The notes under the pieces are model-generated. The model searched no databases, had not been told where the DNA came from, and saw only the letters and a list, made by a program, of their open reading frames with translations. Both the position numbers and the translations under genes were made by a program. A DNA stretch of 64,000 nucleotides, from the NCBI RefSeq assembly GCF_010509075.1, contig NZ_CP048433.1:2170001-2234000 (forward strand). The letters are read 5' to 3'. Positions 17,268-25,433 of this stretch are shown here, one piece after another. This DNA comes from Collinsella aerofaciens ATCC 25986 (GTDB lineage: Bacteria > Actinomycetota > Coriobacteriia > Coriobacteriales > Coriobacteriaceae). The number at the start of each line of letters is the position of its first letter. The stretch's first letter is position 1.

Positions 17268-18930
17268 GAAAGTTTGCTCCTTCCCGATCTTGTTTGCGCT
17301 GCTTGCCCTCCTGATCGGCACCTGCGCGGTTGTGTTCCCCGCTTCCGCGCAGGCCGCGCCGACCTCGACCGGTTCCATCACGGTGAGCGGCACCGTGGCG
17401 AGCAGCTACGATGCCTACCAGATCTTTAGCGCCAACGTTGTCGACGGCGACAACGACGCCAAGATCGCCACCGACCTCGCCTGGGCAAGCGACGCCGTGC
17501 GCGACGCCGCGCTGCCTGTGCTGCACAGCGCCGGCATGCCCAATTCCCAGACCACCGCGCGGGAAGCTGCCGAGTGGCTCAACACCGATTCCCGCCTAAC
17601 GAGCGCACTGAGCGCACAGCTCGCTCGTTCCCTTCAGAGCTCTAGCGCCGTGTCCTTGGCCCTTAACGCGGGCACGGAGGCCGAGCTGCCCTGTGGCTAC
17701 TGGCTCATCGTCGCCGACGACGACGCCATCGCCCAAGGCGAGGTCGGCACCGCGCCGATCATGGCCCTGGTCGGCGGCAGCGCCGTCACCGTCAAGCCCA
17801 AGGCGGCGACCCCCAAGGTCGCCAAACACGTGCTGGAGGACGGCACCGCCGCCTGGCAGAAGGCCGCCGACGCCACGGTCGCCGACGACCTGTACTGGCG
17901 CCTCTCTGCCACGGTCCCGGCCGGGCTCACTGCCTACGACACCTATACGGTGCGGTTCGTCGACACCATGAGCGCGGGGCTCGACCCCTCCAAGGTGGCC
18001 GCGAGCATGCGCGTGTACGCGGCGGCGGGCGCGGACGGCGGCTTCGACGCCGTCCAGACCGGCAAGGACGGCCGCGCCGGCATCGAGCCCGCGAAGGGCT
18101 GGACCGATATCACGGCCCAGTGCGCCACCAAGGTAGCGGCCGACGGCAAGACCTTCACCGTGCGCACCGGCGACCTGATCGCCGCGCTCGGCGGGGCCGA
18201 CGCCTTCACCGCGGGCGCCCGCGTGGTCGCCGTGTACAATGCGCCGCTCAACAGCGCGTGCAACCACGGCATCGCGAAGGGCAACCCCAACGAGGTCTAC
18301 CTGCGCTACCCGCGCTCCCCCTTTGCCGACCAGTCCGGCGACGCCGGCTTTACCCGCACGCCGAGCGACGACGCGTGCGCCTACACCTGGGATCTCGCGC
18401 TCACTAAGCGCGGCAGCGACGGCGACAAGCCGCTTGCCGGGGCGGTCCTGAGCATCATCGACGACCGCGGTCGCACGCTGACGGCCGACGGCACGTGGGA
18501 TGCGGAGGGCAAGGCCACCGTCACCACGGGCGAGGACGGCCGCGTGACCGTCTCGGGCGTGGACTCGGGCAAGCTGGAGGTCCGCGAGTTCAAGTCGCCC
18601 AAGGGCTACACCGCCTTTGAGGGCACGCGCTCCGTGACGGTCAAGGCCGAGGGCCTGGACGTCGACCAGGTGGCCGCCGCCAAGCCTAAGCTCACCATCA
18701 CGGCCGAGTCGCCCCTACGCGCCGACAGCGCGGACGGGTCGACGGGCAGCCTGGAGGCGTCGCTCATCAACACGCCCACCGGCACACCCCCTAGCATTAC
18801 CACCGGAGGCTTTATGCCCTCGACTGGCGATATGGCAATGTACGCCGCGGCCGCCGCAGCGGTCGCCGGAGCCGCGCTCATCGTGGTCGCGCTCCTGGTC
18901 AAGCGGGGAGGTGGCAGCCATAAAGAGTAG
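17260..18930 (+). CDS. Ancillary pilin subunit with D2-type isopeptide domain
   Basis: This 556-residue precursor starts at GTG 17260 behind GGGAGGCG and overlaps the previous stop. The signal peptide is FPILFALLALLIGTCAVVFPASAQA. The fold follows the backbone subunit: an early SYDAYQIFSANV segment, KVAKHVLEDGTAAWQKAADA as a pilin-type stretch, a D2-type fimbrial domain, and a Cna/SpaA-like domain (ALTKRGSDGDKPLAGAVLSI). The sorting motif is MPSTG (519-523), then a hydrophobic span and KRGGG. Codon use is far GC-richer than in the two flanking subunits, which suggests a different origin. Confidence 0.85.
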   Translation: MNKKVCSFPILFALLALLIGTCAVVFPASAQAAPTSTGSITVSGTVASSYDAYQIFSANVVDGDNDAKIATDLAWASDAVRDAALPVLHSAGMPNSQTTAREAAEWLNTDSRLTSALSAQLARSLQSSSAVSLALNAGTEAELPCGYWLIVADDDAIAQGEVGTAPIMALVGGSAVTVKPKAATPKVAKHVLEDGTAAWQKAADATVADDLYWRLSATVPAGLTAYDTYTVRFVDTMSAGLDPSKVAASMRVYAAAGADGGFDAVQTGKDGRAGIEPAKGWTDITAQCATKVAADGKTFTVRTGDLIAALGGADAFTAGARVVAVYNAPLNSACNHGIAKGNPNEVYLRYPRSPFADQSGDAGFTRTPSDDACAYTWDLALTKRGSDGDKPLAGAVLSIIDDRGRTLTADGTWDAEGKATVTTGEDGRVTVSGVDSGKLEVREFKSPKGYTAFEGTRSVTVKAEGLDVDQVAAAKPKLTITAESPLRADSADGSTGSLEASLINTPTGTPPSITTGGFMPSTGDMAMYAAAAAAVAGAALIVVALLVKRGGGSHKE

Positions 18931-19038
18931 CTGGCAGCCCCACAGAGAGCGGGGCGAGACGTAGCGAAGTAGATGCTAAGACACAGACAGATGATGACCG
19001 ATCGAATGAGAATCAAACGGAAAACGGAGGAAAAGAAG

Positions 19039-20847
19039 ATGAGCATGAGCAAGAACATCGCACGCCTGGCAGTAACCGCCGGCCTCACAGCAGCGCTGAG
19101 CTTCGGCGGAGTCATGGCCCCGGTGACCATGGCGTTTGCGGCTGAGGGTGACGGCAGCATCACCATTAGTCAGGCCGAGAAAAACGATGGCACCACGTTC
19201 AAGGCGTACCAGATCTTTAAGGCTACGGTGACCGACACTGCAAACGGCGGCAAGACCGCTCAGAACATCACGTGGGCGAACGAAACGGTTAGCGCGAAGG
19301 TGGTTAATGCCATTAATAGCTGGGAGAAGAATCACAGCTTGAAGGTTGAAGATGGGCTGCCTAGCAAGCCTACGGCCCAGGAAGTCGCCGACTTCCTCAT
19401 GGCGCATGCGGATGATCCAACTGCAGGTTCGCCTGACGGAAAGAATGAGGGAACGCGAGTTACTACCGACAACATCCTCTACGCAGTTGCGGATGCCGTA
19501 AAGAATGAGGCGCCGGTTAAGTCCGGTATCGTTGCAGGCACTTCCTGGACTCCTGACGCCGAGAATGGCAACGGCTACTACTTGTTTGTGACCGACGGAA
19601 GTAGCTTGGCACCCGGCAATAAGAACACTGGTACGTCTCCTATTTTCGCGGTCGTGGGTGGTAGCGCTGTGACCGTTTGTGAGAAGACCAGCATCCCCAC
19701 GGTTGAGAAAAAGATCCTCAATGATTCCAACGTGACGAGCGGTGCAATTACTGGGGTGACAGAGGCCCATTGGAAGGACGCTGCCGACTCCCAGATTGGT
19801 CAGGAAGTGAGCTATAGACTTACCGGTACGATTGCAGATAACTACGCCAGCTATGACTCCTATTCCTACAAGTTCACGGATCAGCTGCCGGAAGGTCTCG
19901 ACTACATCGATGAATCGCTCAGCGTTTATGCACTGAATAATGGTGCATATATCGAGATCAGTTCGACTAGCTACAATGTGACTAAACCCTCTGGCTCTAG
20001 TCGTGACCTGGTAGTCGATTTTAATAAGGGCGAAAATGGCTTGAAGTCGGCCACTGCGAAAAATGGCGAAGAGCTTGTGATTAATGGGAAGACTAAAATC
20101 GTCGTTTTCTACAAGGCGAAGCTCAACGCAAGCGCGAATATTGCGGGTGCAAACAACCAGCTGAAGGTCAATCCTAACACCGTTACGCTCGAGTATTCCA
20201 ACAACCCCATGTCAGGTGGCACTGGCACCTCGGCGTCCGATACAGTTGAGGACTACACCTACGGCCTCAAGATCAACAAGGTCGACTTGGGAACGGAGCG
20301 GGCTCTGAACGGTGCCAAGTTTACCATTAAGGTGAAGGAAGCAGACGATGAGACCTCAACTGATATGTTTGTTCAGGGCGACGGCACCCTCTCCGCCGAT
20401 GAGTATGTATTCACGACCGATAACGGCGGATATTTTACAGTGAGGGGTCTCGATGCCGGCACATATACCGTGACAGAGAAACATCTCGATGGTTATGCCG
20501 ATATCTCACCGTTCGATTTCAAGATTGTTCCGACCATGTCAGAGGATGGGACTAAAATTGATAAGGTAACGCTTTCTATGTCCCAAACTGACAAGCTTAT
20601 CGCTGGCATCAATGATGATGGCGAGGGTAAGGTTGGCGATAACAAGCTTGAGGTCAAAACTGGCACAGCCACAAACGACGACGGTACCTTCAACATCACC
20701 GTCGGTGATACCAAGCAGGTTGGCCTTCCCCTCACCGGCCTTAACGGCGTGACCTTCACTTGGATTGCTGGTGGCGCGGTGCTGTGCATCGGCGTGGCGC
20801 ACCTCATCCGCAGCCGTAAGCAGGCTGAGGAGTCCGAGCAGGAGTAA
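19039..20847 (+). CDS. Major pilin backbone subunit, LPLTG-anchored
   Basis: This 602-residue precursor starts at ATG 19039 behind GGAGG. The signal peptide is LAVTAGLTAALSFGGVMAPVTMAFA. It shares the order of the preceding pilin: TFKAYQIFKATV, a D2-type isopeptide domain that contains TVEKKILND (Lys224/225, the likely polymerising lysine), a SpaA-type domain from about residue 410 (YGLKINKVDLGTERALNGAKFTI), and LPLTG at 563-567 with a membrane span and SRKQ tail. A class C sortase joins the Thr of LPLTG to the pilin lysine of the next subunit. The size and the lysine motif make it the backbone candidate. Confidence 0.85.
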   Translation: MSMSKNIARLAVTAGLTAALSFGGVMAPVTMAFAAEGDGSITISQAEKNDGTTFKAYQIFKATVTDTANGGKTAQNITWANETVSAKVVNAINSWEKNHSLKVEDGLPSKPTAQEVADFLMAHADDPTAGSPDGKNEGTRVTTDNILYAVADAVKNEAPVKSGIVAGTSWTPDAENGNGYYLFVTDGSSLAPGNKNTGTSPIFAVVGGSAVTVCEKTSIPTVEKKILNDSNVTSGAITGVTEAHWKDAADSQIGQEVSYRLTGTIADNYASYDSYSYKFTDQLPEGLDYIDESLSVYALNNGAYIEISSTSYNVTKPSGSSRDLVVDFNKGENGLKSATAKNGEELVINGKTKIVVFYKAKLNASANIAGANNQLKVNPNTVTLEYSNNPMSGGTGTSASDTVEDYTYGLKINKVDLGTERALNGAKFTIKVKEADDETSTDMFVQGDGTLSADEYVFTTDNGGYFTVRGLDAGTYTVTEKHLDGYADISPFDFKIVPTMSEDGTKIDKVTLSMSQTDKLIAGINDDGEGKVGDNKLEVKTGTATNDDGTFNITVGDTKQVGLPLTGLNGVTFTWIAGGAVLCIGVAHLIRSRKQAEESEQE

Positions 20848-20946
20848 CGCTCGCTCACCCATCCCTTTGGCAGGTGGGATGTGATGGCCATGAGACTTGC
20901 GGACACTTTTCTCGTCCATCGACGTTCTTGCTTTGCCATTCTCTTT

Positions 20947-20985
20947 TCGGGGCAGACTCCGCGCTGGAGTTTGCCCCGTTTTTTT
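20947..20985 (+). terminator. Strong terminator after the pilin genes
   Basis: CGGGGCAGACTCC pairs with GGAGTTTGCCCCG around a short loop and is followed by seven T residues. It separates the pilin genes from the small peptide genes and from the distal sortase. Confidence 0.85.
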
Positions 20986-21035
20986 GGGATAACGTAGCCA
21001 GCCTCCATTGCCCGATGGATCAAGCGTATGAATAT

Positions 21036-21049
21036 CGAACAGATGTTTG
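21036..21049. promoter_or_regulatory. LexA/SOS box upstream of small peptide gene 1
   Basis: CGAACAGATGTTTG fits the Gram-positive LexA (DinR) consensus CGAACRNRYGTTYG at every position. It lies 104 bases before the start of the small gene, and the spacing is the same in the second copy. Confidence 0.75.
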
Positions 21050-21152
21050 CAAATATTGCGTTTACCAGCTGTAAGTGCGAGTGCTCGCAGTAAAATGGCT
21101 TTGCGACGCATCCCGTGCGCGGGCGGCCGACGACTCGATCGGAGGTCCCCAA

Positions 21153-21305
21153 ATGCTGAAATTCCTTAACGCGCTCGCCGCCCTCGCGGCGGTTGGCACG
21201 TTCGTCATCACGTTTCTTGACTCGTATGAGGTTCGGTTTAAGGTCCGTAGGCGCACGCGCGGTGCGGACGGTAGAAGGCATTTGCGCCGCAACAAGCGCA
21301 AATAA
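21153..21305 (+). CDS. Small single-span membrane peptide with basic tail, copy 1
   Basis: This 50-residue protein starts at ATG 21153 with GGAGG six to ten bases before. Residues 1-22 are hydrophobic (MLKFLNALAALAAVG then FVITFL) and form one membrane span. Residues 29-50 are strongly basic (KVRRRTRGADGRRHLRRNK). I do not recognise the family. A perfect LexA box lies upstream and a strong terminator follows. SOS-induced small membrane proteins elsewhere are either division inhibitors (YneA, DivS) or type I toxins (TisB), so those are the closest analogies, with no sequence evidence for either. The whole unit is duplicated in tandem. Confidence 0.7.
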   Translation: MLKFLNALAALAAVGTFVITFLDSYEVRFKVRRRTRGADGRRHLRRNKRK

Positions 21306-21306
21306 G

Positions 21307-21335
21307 AATGCCCGGGGTTCGGAGCCCGGGCATTT
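21307..21335 (+). terminator. Terminator of small peptide gene 1
   Basis: AATGCCCGGG and CCCGGGCATT form a perfect stem right after the stop codon, with a short T-rich tail. Confidence 0.8.
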
Positions 21336-21399
21336 AACAACGTCGGAAACTGGTCGCCCGCGCTCCTAAGTACTTACACGGGGTGCGTCGTTTCCTGTA

Positions 21400-21446
21400 G
21401 TTATTGTATCCCGAATCGCTTCGCCGATACGGGACATTTTGAAAAC
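21400..21446. repeat. Hairpin at the end of tandem unit 1
   Basis: TATCCCGAATCG and CGATACGGGACA form an imperfect stem with TTTT after it. The same position in unit 2 (about 21887-21922) has a perfect stem ATCCCGAATCG / CGATTCGGGAT. Each unit therefore ends in a conserved hairpin that could terminate or start a transcript on either strand. Confidence 0.5.
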
Positions 21447-21516
21447 GCAAACACGTCGGGCAAACGCGGACAATGCGGCCAGGCTCCGCTGGATGAGGAA
21501 CCGTGTTTGTAACTAT

Positions 21517-21530
21517 CGAACAAATGTTTG
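21517..21530. promoter_or_regulatory. LexA/SOS box upstream of small peptide gene 2
   Basis: CGAACAAATGTTTG matches the LexA consensus perfectly and again lies 104 bases before the peptide start. The bases around it have drifted more than the box itself, which suggests selection on the site. Confidence 0.75.
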
Positions 21531-21633
21531 TCAAAATCGCGTTTACCAGCTGCGGGTGCATACGCTCGCAGTAAAATACCCTTGCGACGCATCCCGTGCG
21601 CGGGCGGCCGACGACTCGATCGGAGGTCCCCAA

Positions 21634-21783
21634 ATGCTGAAATTCCTTAACGCGCTCGCCGCCCTAGCGGCGGTGGGTTCGTTCGTCATCGCGTTTCTTG
21701 ACTCGTATGAGGTTCGGTTTAAGGTCCGTAGGCGCACGCGCAGTGCGGACGGTAGAAGGCATTTGCGCCGAAAGCGCAAATAA
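21634..21783 (+). CDS. Small single-span membrane peptide with basic tail, copy 2
   Basis: This 49-residue protein is nearly identical to copy 1. The differences are T16S and T20A in the hydrophobic part, G37S, and loss of one Asn in the basic tail. The changes keep hydrophobicity and charge, so both copies look functional. The ribosome binding site and the upstream CGATCGGAGG stretch are the same. A terminator (21785-21813) follows. Confidence 0.7.
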   Translation: MLKFLNALAALAAVGSFVIAFLDSYEVRFKVRRRTRSADGRRHLRRKRK

Positions 21784-21784
21784 G

Positions 21785-21813
21785 AATGCCCGGGGGTCGG
21801 ATCCCGGGCATTT
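21785..21813 (+). terminator. Terminator of small peptide gene 2
   Basis: AATGCCCGGG and CCCGGGCATT pair perfectly directly after the stop codon. The loop differs slightly from copy 1. Confidence 0.8.
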
Positions 21814-21989
21814 AACAAAACCAGAAAACTAGGCCGCCCGCGCTCTCGTACACTTACGCGGGGTGCGTCGTTTTCTATTGACATTGTATCCCGAATCGCT
21901 CTGCCGATTCGGGATATTTTGAAAACGCAAGTATGGGCTTAGGCACGAACGAAATCTCGTTAATTCCGAAAATTATGTATAATTCCAAT

Positions 21990-22982
21990 ATGAAATGGAA
22001 TCAAACGAAAACGATGGAAATGAACGAAGCGCTAATCTACTTACAAGAAGCACTAGGCCTCTCCGCCAAGACCAAAACTTGGCCTGGATCCGCACGCTTG
22101 CCACTGCATCTGCGGGCGATTGAGGTCCGCGCTGTTGACGCAAACGGTTTTTCGTTTTTGCTTGCAAGCTTGCCTACTGGCGTCGGGCTTCCCGAGGCTA
22201 AGAGAGTCTATAGTCAGCTAGCCTTGCGCGCGGAGACTCCTGTTGCCGTTTCATTTCCTGATGCCGATGCACGTCAGCGCAAAGCATTGGTCGCACATGG
22301 GATTCCCTTTGTCTGCCCCGGTAGACAGGTTTTTCTTCCATTTATGGGCACAGCTTGCACGGAGAGGGGCGGTGCCCGGTTTCACAATCACGCGACCAAG
22401 ATGTCACCCAACGCACAGGCTGCCGCAATCTGGGGAGCAGCCCAGGAGCCATATCGTCCCTATGACCTTTGTCGTGCGCTTGGGATTTCGGCAAGCCGCG
22501 CGAGTGAGGCCATAACCGAGCTTGTCGACAGGGGGCTCGCGAGGCGCGAACGTTGCGAGCGACGTGTCGTCGTGCTCCCTGTCGCCGTTGATCTTTTGCT
22601 CAGCGAGCACATGGCAGAACTCTCCTCGCCTGTCTCGAAGGTCATTTTTGCAAGGAAGACGCCGCAGATCGACTATCTTGTAGACGCCGGGGAGACGGCG
22701 CTCGCTGCGCGTTCGATGCTCGCTGCGCCGGGCATGGAACAAAAGGCCGTCTTAAGAAGTGCATGGCGTCAACTGAGCGACCTCGAAGTCGCAGACGGGG
22801 AGTTGCCGGATAACGAAACGGCGATGATCCAAGTGTGGCGCTATGCGCCCGTGTTTGCCGACTCCTCCCGCGTCGATGACATTTCGCTTGCGCTATCTTT
22901 GGCGGCGATCGACGATGAGCGAATTCAGCTCGAAGTCGATCGCATGTTTGGAAAGGAATATCCATGGCGAGAAGCGCTGTAG
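21990..22982 (+). CDS. AbiEi-like antitoxin (type IV toxin-antitoxin system)
   Basis: This protein of about 330 residues has a winged-helix-like region at about residues 145-195 (AIWGAAQEPYRPYDLCRALGISASRASEAITELVDRGLARR). The rest resembles antitoxin components of AbiE systems, which silence the paired nucleotidyltransferase and repress their own promoter. The start is uncertain: ATG at 21990 lies seven bases after TATAAT (21978-21983) and might be leaderless, and 21933 or 22014 are alternatives. The gene overlaps the next by 19 bases. Assignment rests on domain order and partner, since AbiEi proteins diverge strongly. Confidence 0.65.
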   Translation: MKWNQTKTMEMNEALIYLQEALGLSAKTKTWPGSARLPLHLRAIEVRAVDANGFSFLLASLPTGVGLPEAKRVYSQLALRAETPVAVSFPDADARQRKALVAHGIPFVCPGRQVFLPFMGTACTERGGARFHNHATKMSPNAQAAAIWGAAQEPYRPYDLCRALGISASRASEAITELVDRGLARRERCERRVVVLPVAVDLLLSEHMAELSSPVSKVIFARKTPQIDYLVDAGETALAARSMLAAPGMEQKAVLRSAWRQLSDLEVADGELPDNETAMIQVWRYAPVFADSSRVDDISLALSLAAIDDERIQLEVDRMFGKEYPWREAL

Positions 22983-23737
22983 AAGGTCTCCAAGAATTTC
23001 AGCAGCATATGCAAGAAGCTGCAGGATCGTATGCCCTTATCGGCGGCACGGCATGCGACATTTTGCTCGCGGAGGCGGGGCTTTCATTCAGGGCGACTCA
23101 CGATTTTGATGTGGTAATTGTCGCCGGTGACCGGTTGCCTCAGACGGCAGAAGCCATATGGACTTTGGTGCGTGATGGCGGCTACCGCTGCGGCTGGGGC
23201 GAAGGTAAAGGCTCATGTTTTTATCGGTTTACAGAGCCAAAGAGGCCGGGTTACCCCCATATGATCGAGCTCTTCGCGAAGTGCCCCGACTTTCTAAAGG
23301 GTCGTGAGGGGATTGATGTGGCGCCAATTCACGTTGATGAAAACATAAGCAGTCTTTCGGCAATTTTGTTGGACGATGCTTACTACAGCTTGTTCCTTCA
23401 GGGAATTCGGACCGTAGGCGGCGTTTCGGTCCTGGGCACGGAATACATTGTCCCGTTCAAAGCGAAGGCGTATCTCGACCTAAAAGCTAGAAGGGAAGCG
23501 GGGGAGAACGTTGATTCGAGGAAGGTAAAAAAGCATAAACGCGATGCGCTGAGGCTTGCTCAGCTGCTTGGCGAGTCGGAAGGCGTCGACCTGCGCGGAG
23601 AACTGAAGGACGATATGCTTGCGTTTGTTAAAGATTGCGAGGTGGGCGACGTCAATCTGAAACAGATTGGGGTTGCGGGCGCAACGATGGTGCAGTTGCT
23701 CGAGACGATGAAAGCAACATATGGCTTGATTGGTTGA
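22964..23737 (+). CDS. AbiEii-like nucleotidyltransferase toxin
   Basis: This 257-residue protein has the DNA polymerase beta-type nucleotidyltransferase motif: ALIGGTACDIL (GG[T/S]) followed by THDFDVVIV (DxD). A Lys-rich central segment (FKAKAYLDLKARREAG) and a KKHKRDALRLAQLL helix follow, as in AbiEii/MenT-like enzymes that modify tRNA or block growth. It overlaps the antitoxin gene, so the two are coupled. The pair sits between the pilins and the sortase of the pilus locus, and may stabilise the island. Function is inferred from motif and gene pairing. Confidence 0.7.
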   Translation: MARSAVEGLQEFQQHMQEAAGSYALIGGTACDILLAEAGLSFRATHDFDVVIVAGDRLPQTAEAIWTLVRDGGYRCGWGEGKGSCFYRFTEPKRPGYPHMIELFAKCPDFLKGREGIDVAPIHVDENISSLSAILLDDAYYSLFLQGIRTVGGVSVLGTEYIVPFKAKAYLDLKARREAGENVDSRKVKKHKRDALRLAQLLGESEGVDLRGELKDDMLAFVKDCEVGDVNLKQIGVAGATMVQLLETMKATYGLIG

Positions 23738-23847
23738 GTGGGGTTACGTGGCCCGGACGGTGCAATCTGGCTGCGTTATCCGGCGCGGGGCTCGCTAATC
23801 GGCTATTATTTGTTTAGACAACTTGAGTTGTAGAGGAGTGACTGGCG

Positions 23848-24774
23848 ATGGTGCAGGGCGCCAAACATATGAAGAGCAATAACGCCGCGGATAACGGCGG
23901 CTCAAGCCCTCAGCCCAAACCCAAGCGCCGCCGCAAGCGGCTGCCGCGCTGGGCCGACCGGCTCATCACCATCGTCATCATCCTTATTGGCGTGGGTCTT
24001 ATGACCTGGCCGTGGATCTTGGACCGGCTCGAGGCCTCGGGCGTGTTCAACCAGATCAGCACCGTGTCCAGCACCGTGGATGCGCTGTCTGAAGAGGAGC
24101 GTGAGCGCATCCTGCTCCAGGCGCGCTCCTATAACGAGCAGCTGGCGGGCGAGGCCACCGAGCTTCCCGCCGACCAGATCGAGCCCTACGCCCAGCAGCT
24201 CATCTTTGACCGCGACCCCATGATGAGCTGGGTCGAGATCCCCTCCATCGATGTGAGTATGCCCATCTACCACGGCACGAGCGAAGAAGTCCTCATGGCG
24301 GGCGTTGGCCACCTGGAGGGCACGAGCCTGCCGGTGGGCGGCACCTCGACGCATTGCGTGCTCACCGCGCACTCGGGCATGCGCAACCTGAGCATGTTCG
24401 ACGACATCCACTCGCTGGAGTCCGGCGACCTGGTGCTGCTGCACACCATGAACAAGACGCTCGCCTATAAGATGGTGGACTCCGAGGTGGTGCTGCCCGA
24501 GGAGATGGAGTCGCTGACCATCGAGCCCGGCGCTGACAAGGTGACGCTCGTCACCTGCACACCCTACGGCGTAAATGACCATCGCCTGCTGGTGCATTGC
24601 GTGCGCACCAAGTACAACAAGAAGGACGTCGACAAGCAAAAGTCGCTGGCCGGCCGCCACTGGGGCAAGCGCGAGTTTGCCGTGCTCATTGTGGTCGTAG
24701 CCATTGTGCTGTTGCTGCTGGACATCGTGATCCACGCGGTCCGCAAGCGCCGCAAGGCCAAGGCCTCGGCATAA
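23848..24774 (+). CDS. Class C sortase
   Basis: This 308-residue membrane-anchored transpeptidase starts at ATG 23848 behind AGAGGAG. A basic head, one N-terminal span (about 34-53), the catalytic core and a C-terminal span (about 275-298) are visible. Active-site residues are His175 (LTAHSG), Cys237 (TLVTCTPYG) and Arg246 (HRLLVHC). The DRDPMMSWVEIPSI lid-like stretch precedes the core, as in pilin-polymerising class C enzymes. It should polymerise the three upstream pilins through LPLTG-like signals. It is separated from them by 3 kb of small-peptide and toxin-antitoxin DNA and appears to have its own weak promoter (TATTAT near 23804). Confidence 0.93.
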   Translation: MVQGAKHMKSNNAADNGGSSPQPKPKRRRKRLPRWADRLITIVIILIGVGLMTWPWILDRLEASGVFNQISTVSSTVDALSEEERERILLQARSYNEQLAGEATELPADQIEPYAQQLIFDRDPMMSWVEIPSIDVSMPIYHGTSEEVLMAGVGHLEGTSLPVGGTSTHCVLTAHSGMRNLSMFDDIHSLESGDLVLLHTMNKTLAYKMVDSEVVLPEEMESLTIEPGADKVTLVTCTPYGVNDHRLLVHCVRTKYNKKDVDKQKSLAGRHWGKREFAVLIVVVAIVLLLLDIVIHAVRKRRKAKASA

Positions 24775-24787
24775 GACATTCTTCAGA

Positions 24788-24822
24788 ACCGCCGCAAAGG
24801 GGACAGGCACCTTTGTGGTGGT
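24788..24822. repeat. CCACAAAGG hairpin repeat, copy 4
   Basis: ACCGCCGCAAAGG pairs with CCTTTGTGGTGGT around GGACAGGCA, 14 bases after the sortase stop. It again lies beside a copy of the 65-bp palindrome. Confidence 0.65.
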
Positions 24823-24833
24823 CGGGGGCTTCC

Positions 24834-24898
24834 AAACCATCACAACATTCGATGAAAATTTCGATTTTGACGAAAAGCGTCGAATGTTGTGATGGTTT
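24834..24898. repeat. 65-bp palindromic element, copy D
   Basis: AAACCATCACAACATTCGA (24834-24852) and its perfect complement (24880-24898) flank the centre TGAAAATTTCGATTTTGACG. The centre runs in the same orientation as copy C and opposite to copies A and B. Confidence 0.9.
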
Positions 24899-24970
24899 TC
24901 GTTTCGGGCGGGATGGTTTTCGTTTCGGGCGGGATGGTTTTCGTTTCGGGCGAGACGGTTTTCGCTATGG
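24891..24970 (+). repeat. 21-bp tandem repeat, three exact-length units and a fourth degraded
   Basis: Units start at 24891, 24912 and 24933 and read GATGGTTTTCGTTTCGGGCG followed by G or A. A degenerate fourth unit follows. The first unit begins inside the right arm of palindrome D, so the array seems to have grown out of that arm. The rest of 24970-25080 has no gene or clear motif. Confidence 0.85.
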
Positions 24971-25080
24971 ACGGTGCGGTTTCGCTGCAGAACCGCCGGC
25001 CCGCCGCTTGCCAGCCCGCCGCCCTCGTTACGTTTTCGCTGCATTTGGGTAAAGCACCTGCTCCAAGCGGCGTTGCCTTG

Positions 25081-25086
25081 TATACT
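25081..25086 (+). promoter_or_regulatory. -10 box of the gatCAB operon
   Basis: TATACT lies 36 bases before the gatC start. A clear -35 box is not seen. Confidence 0.4.
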
Positions 25087-25121
25087 AGAGCGGTTTATCT
25101 GTTATGCGGAAGGGAGCGCCT

Positions 25122-25433
25122 ATGGCACTCAGCGAGAAAGACGTGCGCGGCATCGCCGAGTACGCAAAGATCGCACTGACCGATGACGAGCTCACCCAGA
25201 TGACGTCCTACCTGAACGACGCCGTCCAGATGCTCGAGCCCGTCTTGCAATATGACTTGCCCGACGTGGAGCCCACGTTCCATCCTATCGGAAGCCTGTC
25301 CAACGTGATGGGCGATGATCTGCGCGAGCCCGAGCGCGACCTGTCGCTCGACGTCGCGCTCGAAAACGCCGGCAGCGCGCGCGACCGCTACTTCCGCGTG
25401 CCGTCCATTTTGGGAGAGGGGGAGAGCGAGTAA
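25122..25433 (+). CDS. gatC: Aspartyl/glutamyl-tRNA amidotransferase subunit C
   Basis: This 103-residue subunit starts MALSEKDVRGIAEYAKIALTDDEL, the GatC pattern. It ends with a tail that holds GatA and GatB together (LPDVEPTFHP). The start at 25122 is chosen over 25104 because GGAAGGGAG lies between them. It stabilises the complex that converts Glu-tRNA-Gln and Asp-tRNA-Asn. Its stop overlaps the gatA start (TAATG), so the three genes are one operon. Confidence 0.95.
   Translation: MALSEKDVRGIAEYAKIALTDDELTQMTSYLNDAVQMLEPVLQYDLPDVEPTFHPIGSLSNVMGDDLREPERDLSLDVALENAGSARDRYFRVPSILGEGESE

Noticed and set aside
24891-24953. CRISPR array
   Set aside because: Units of 21 bp without spacers, so a simple tandem repeat.
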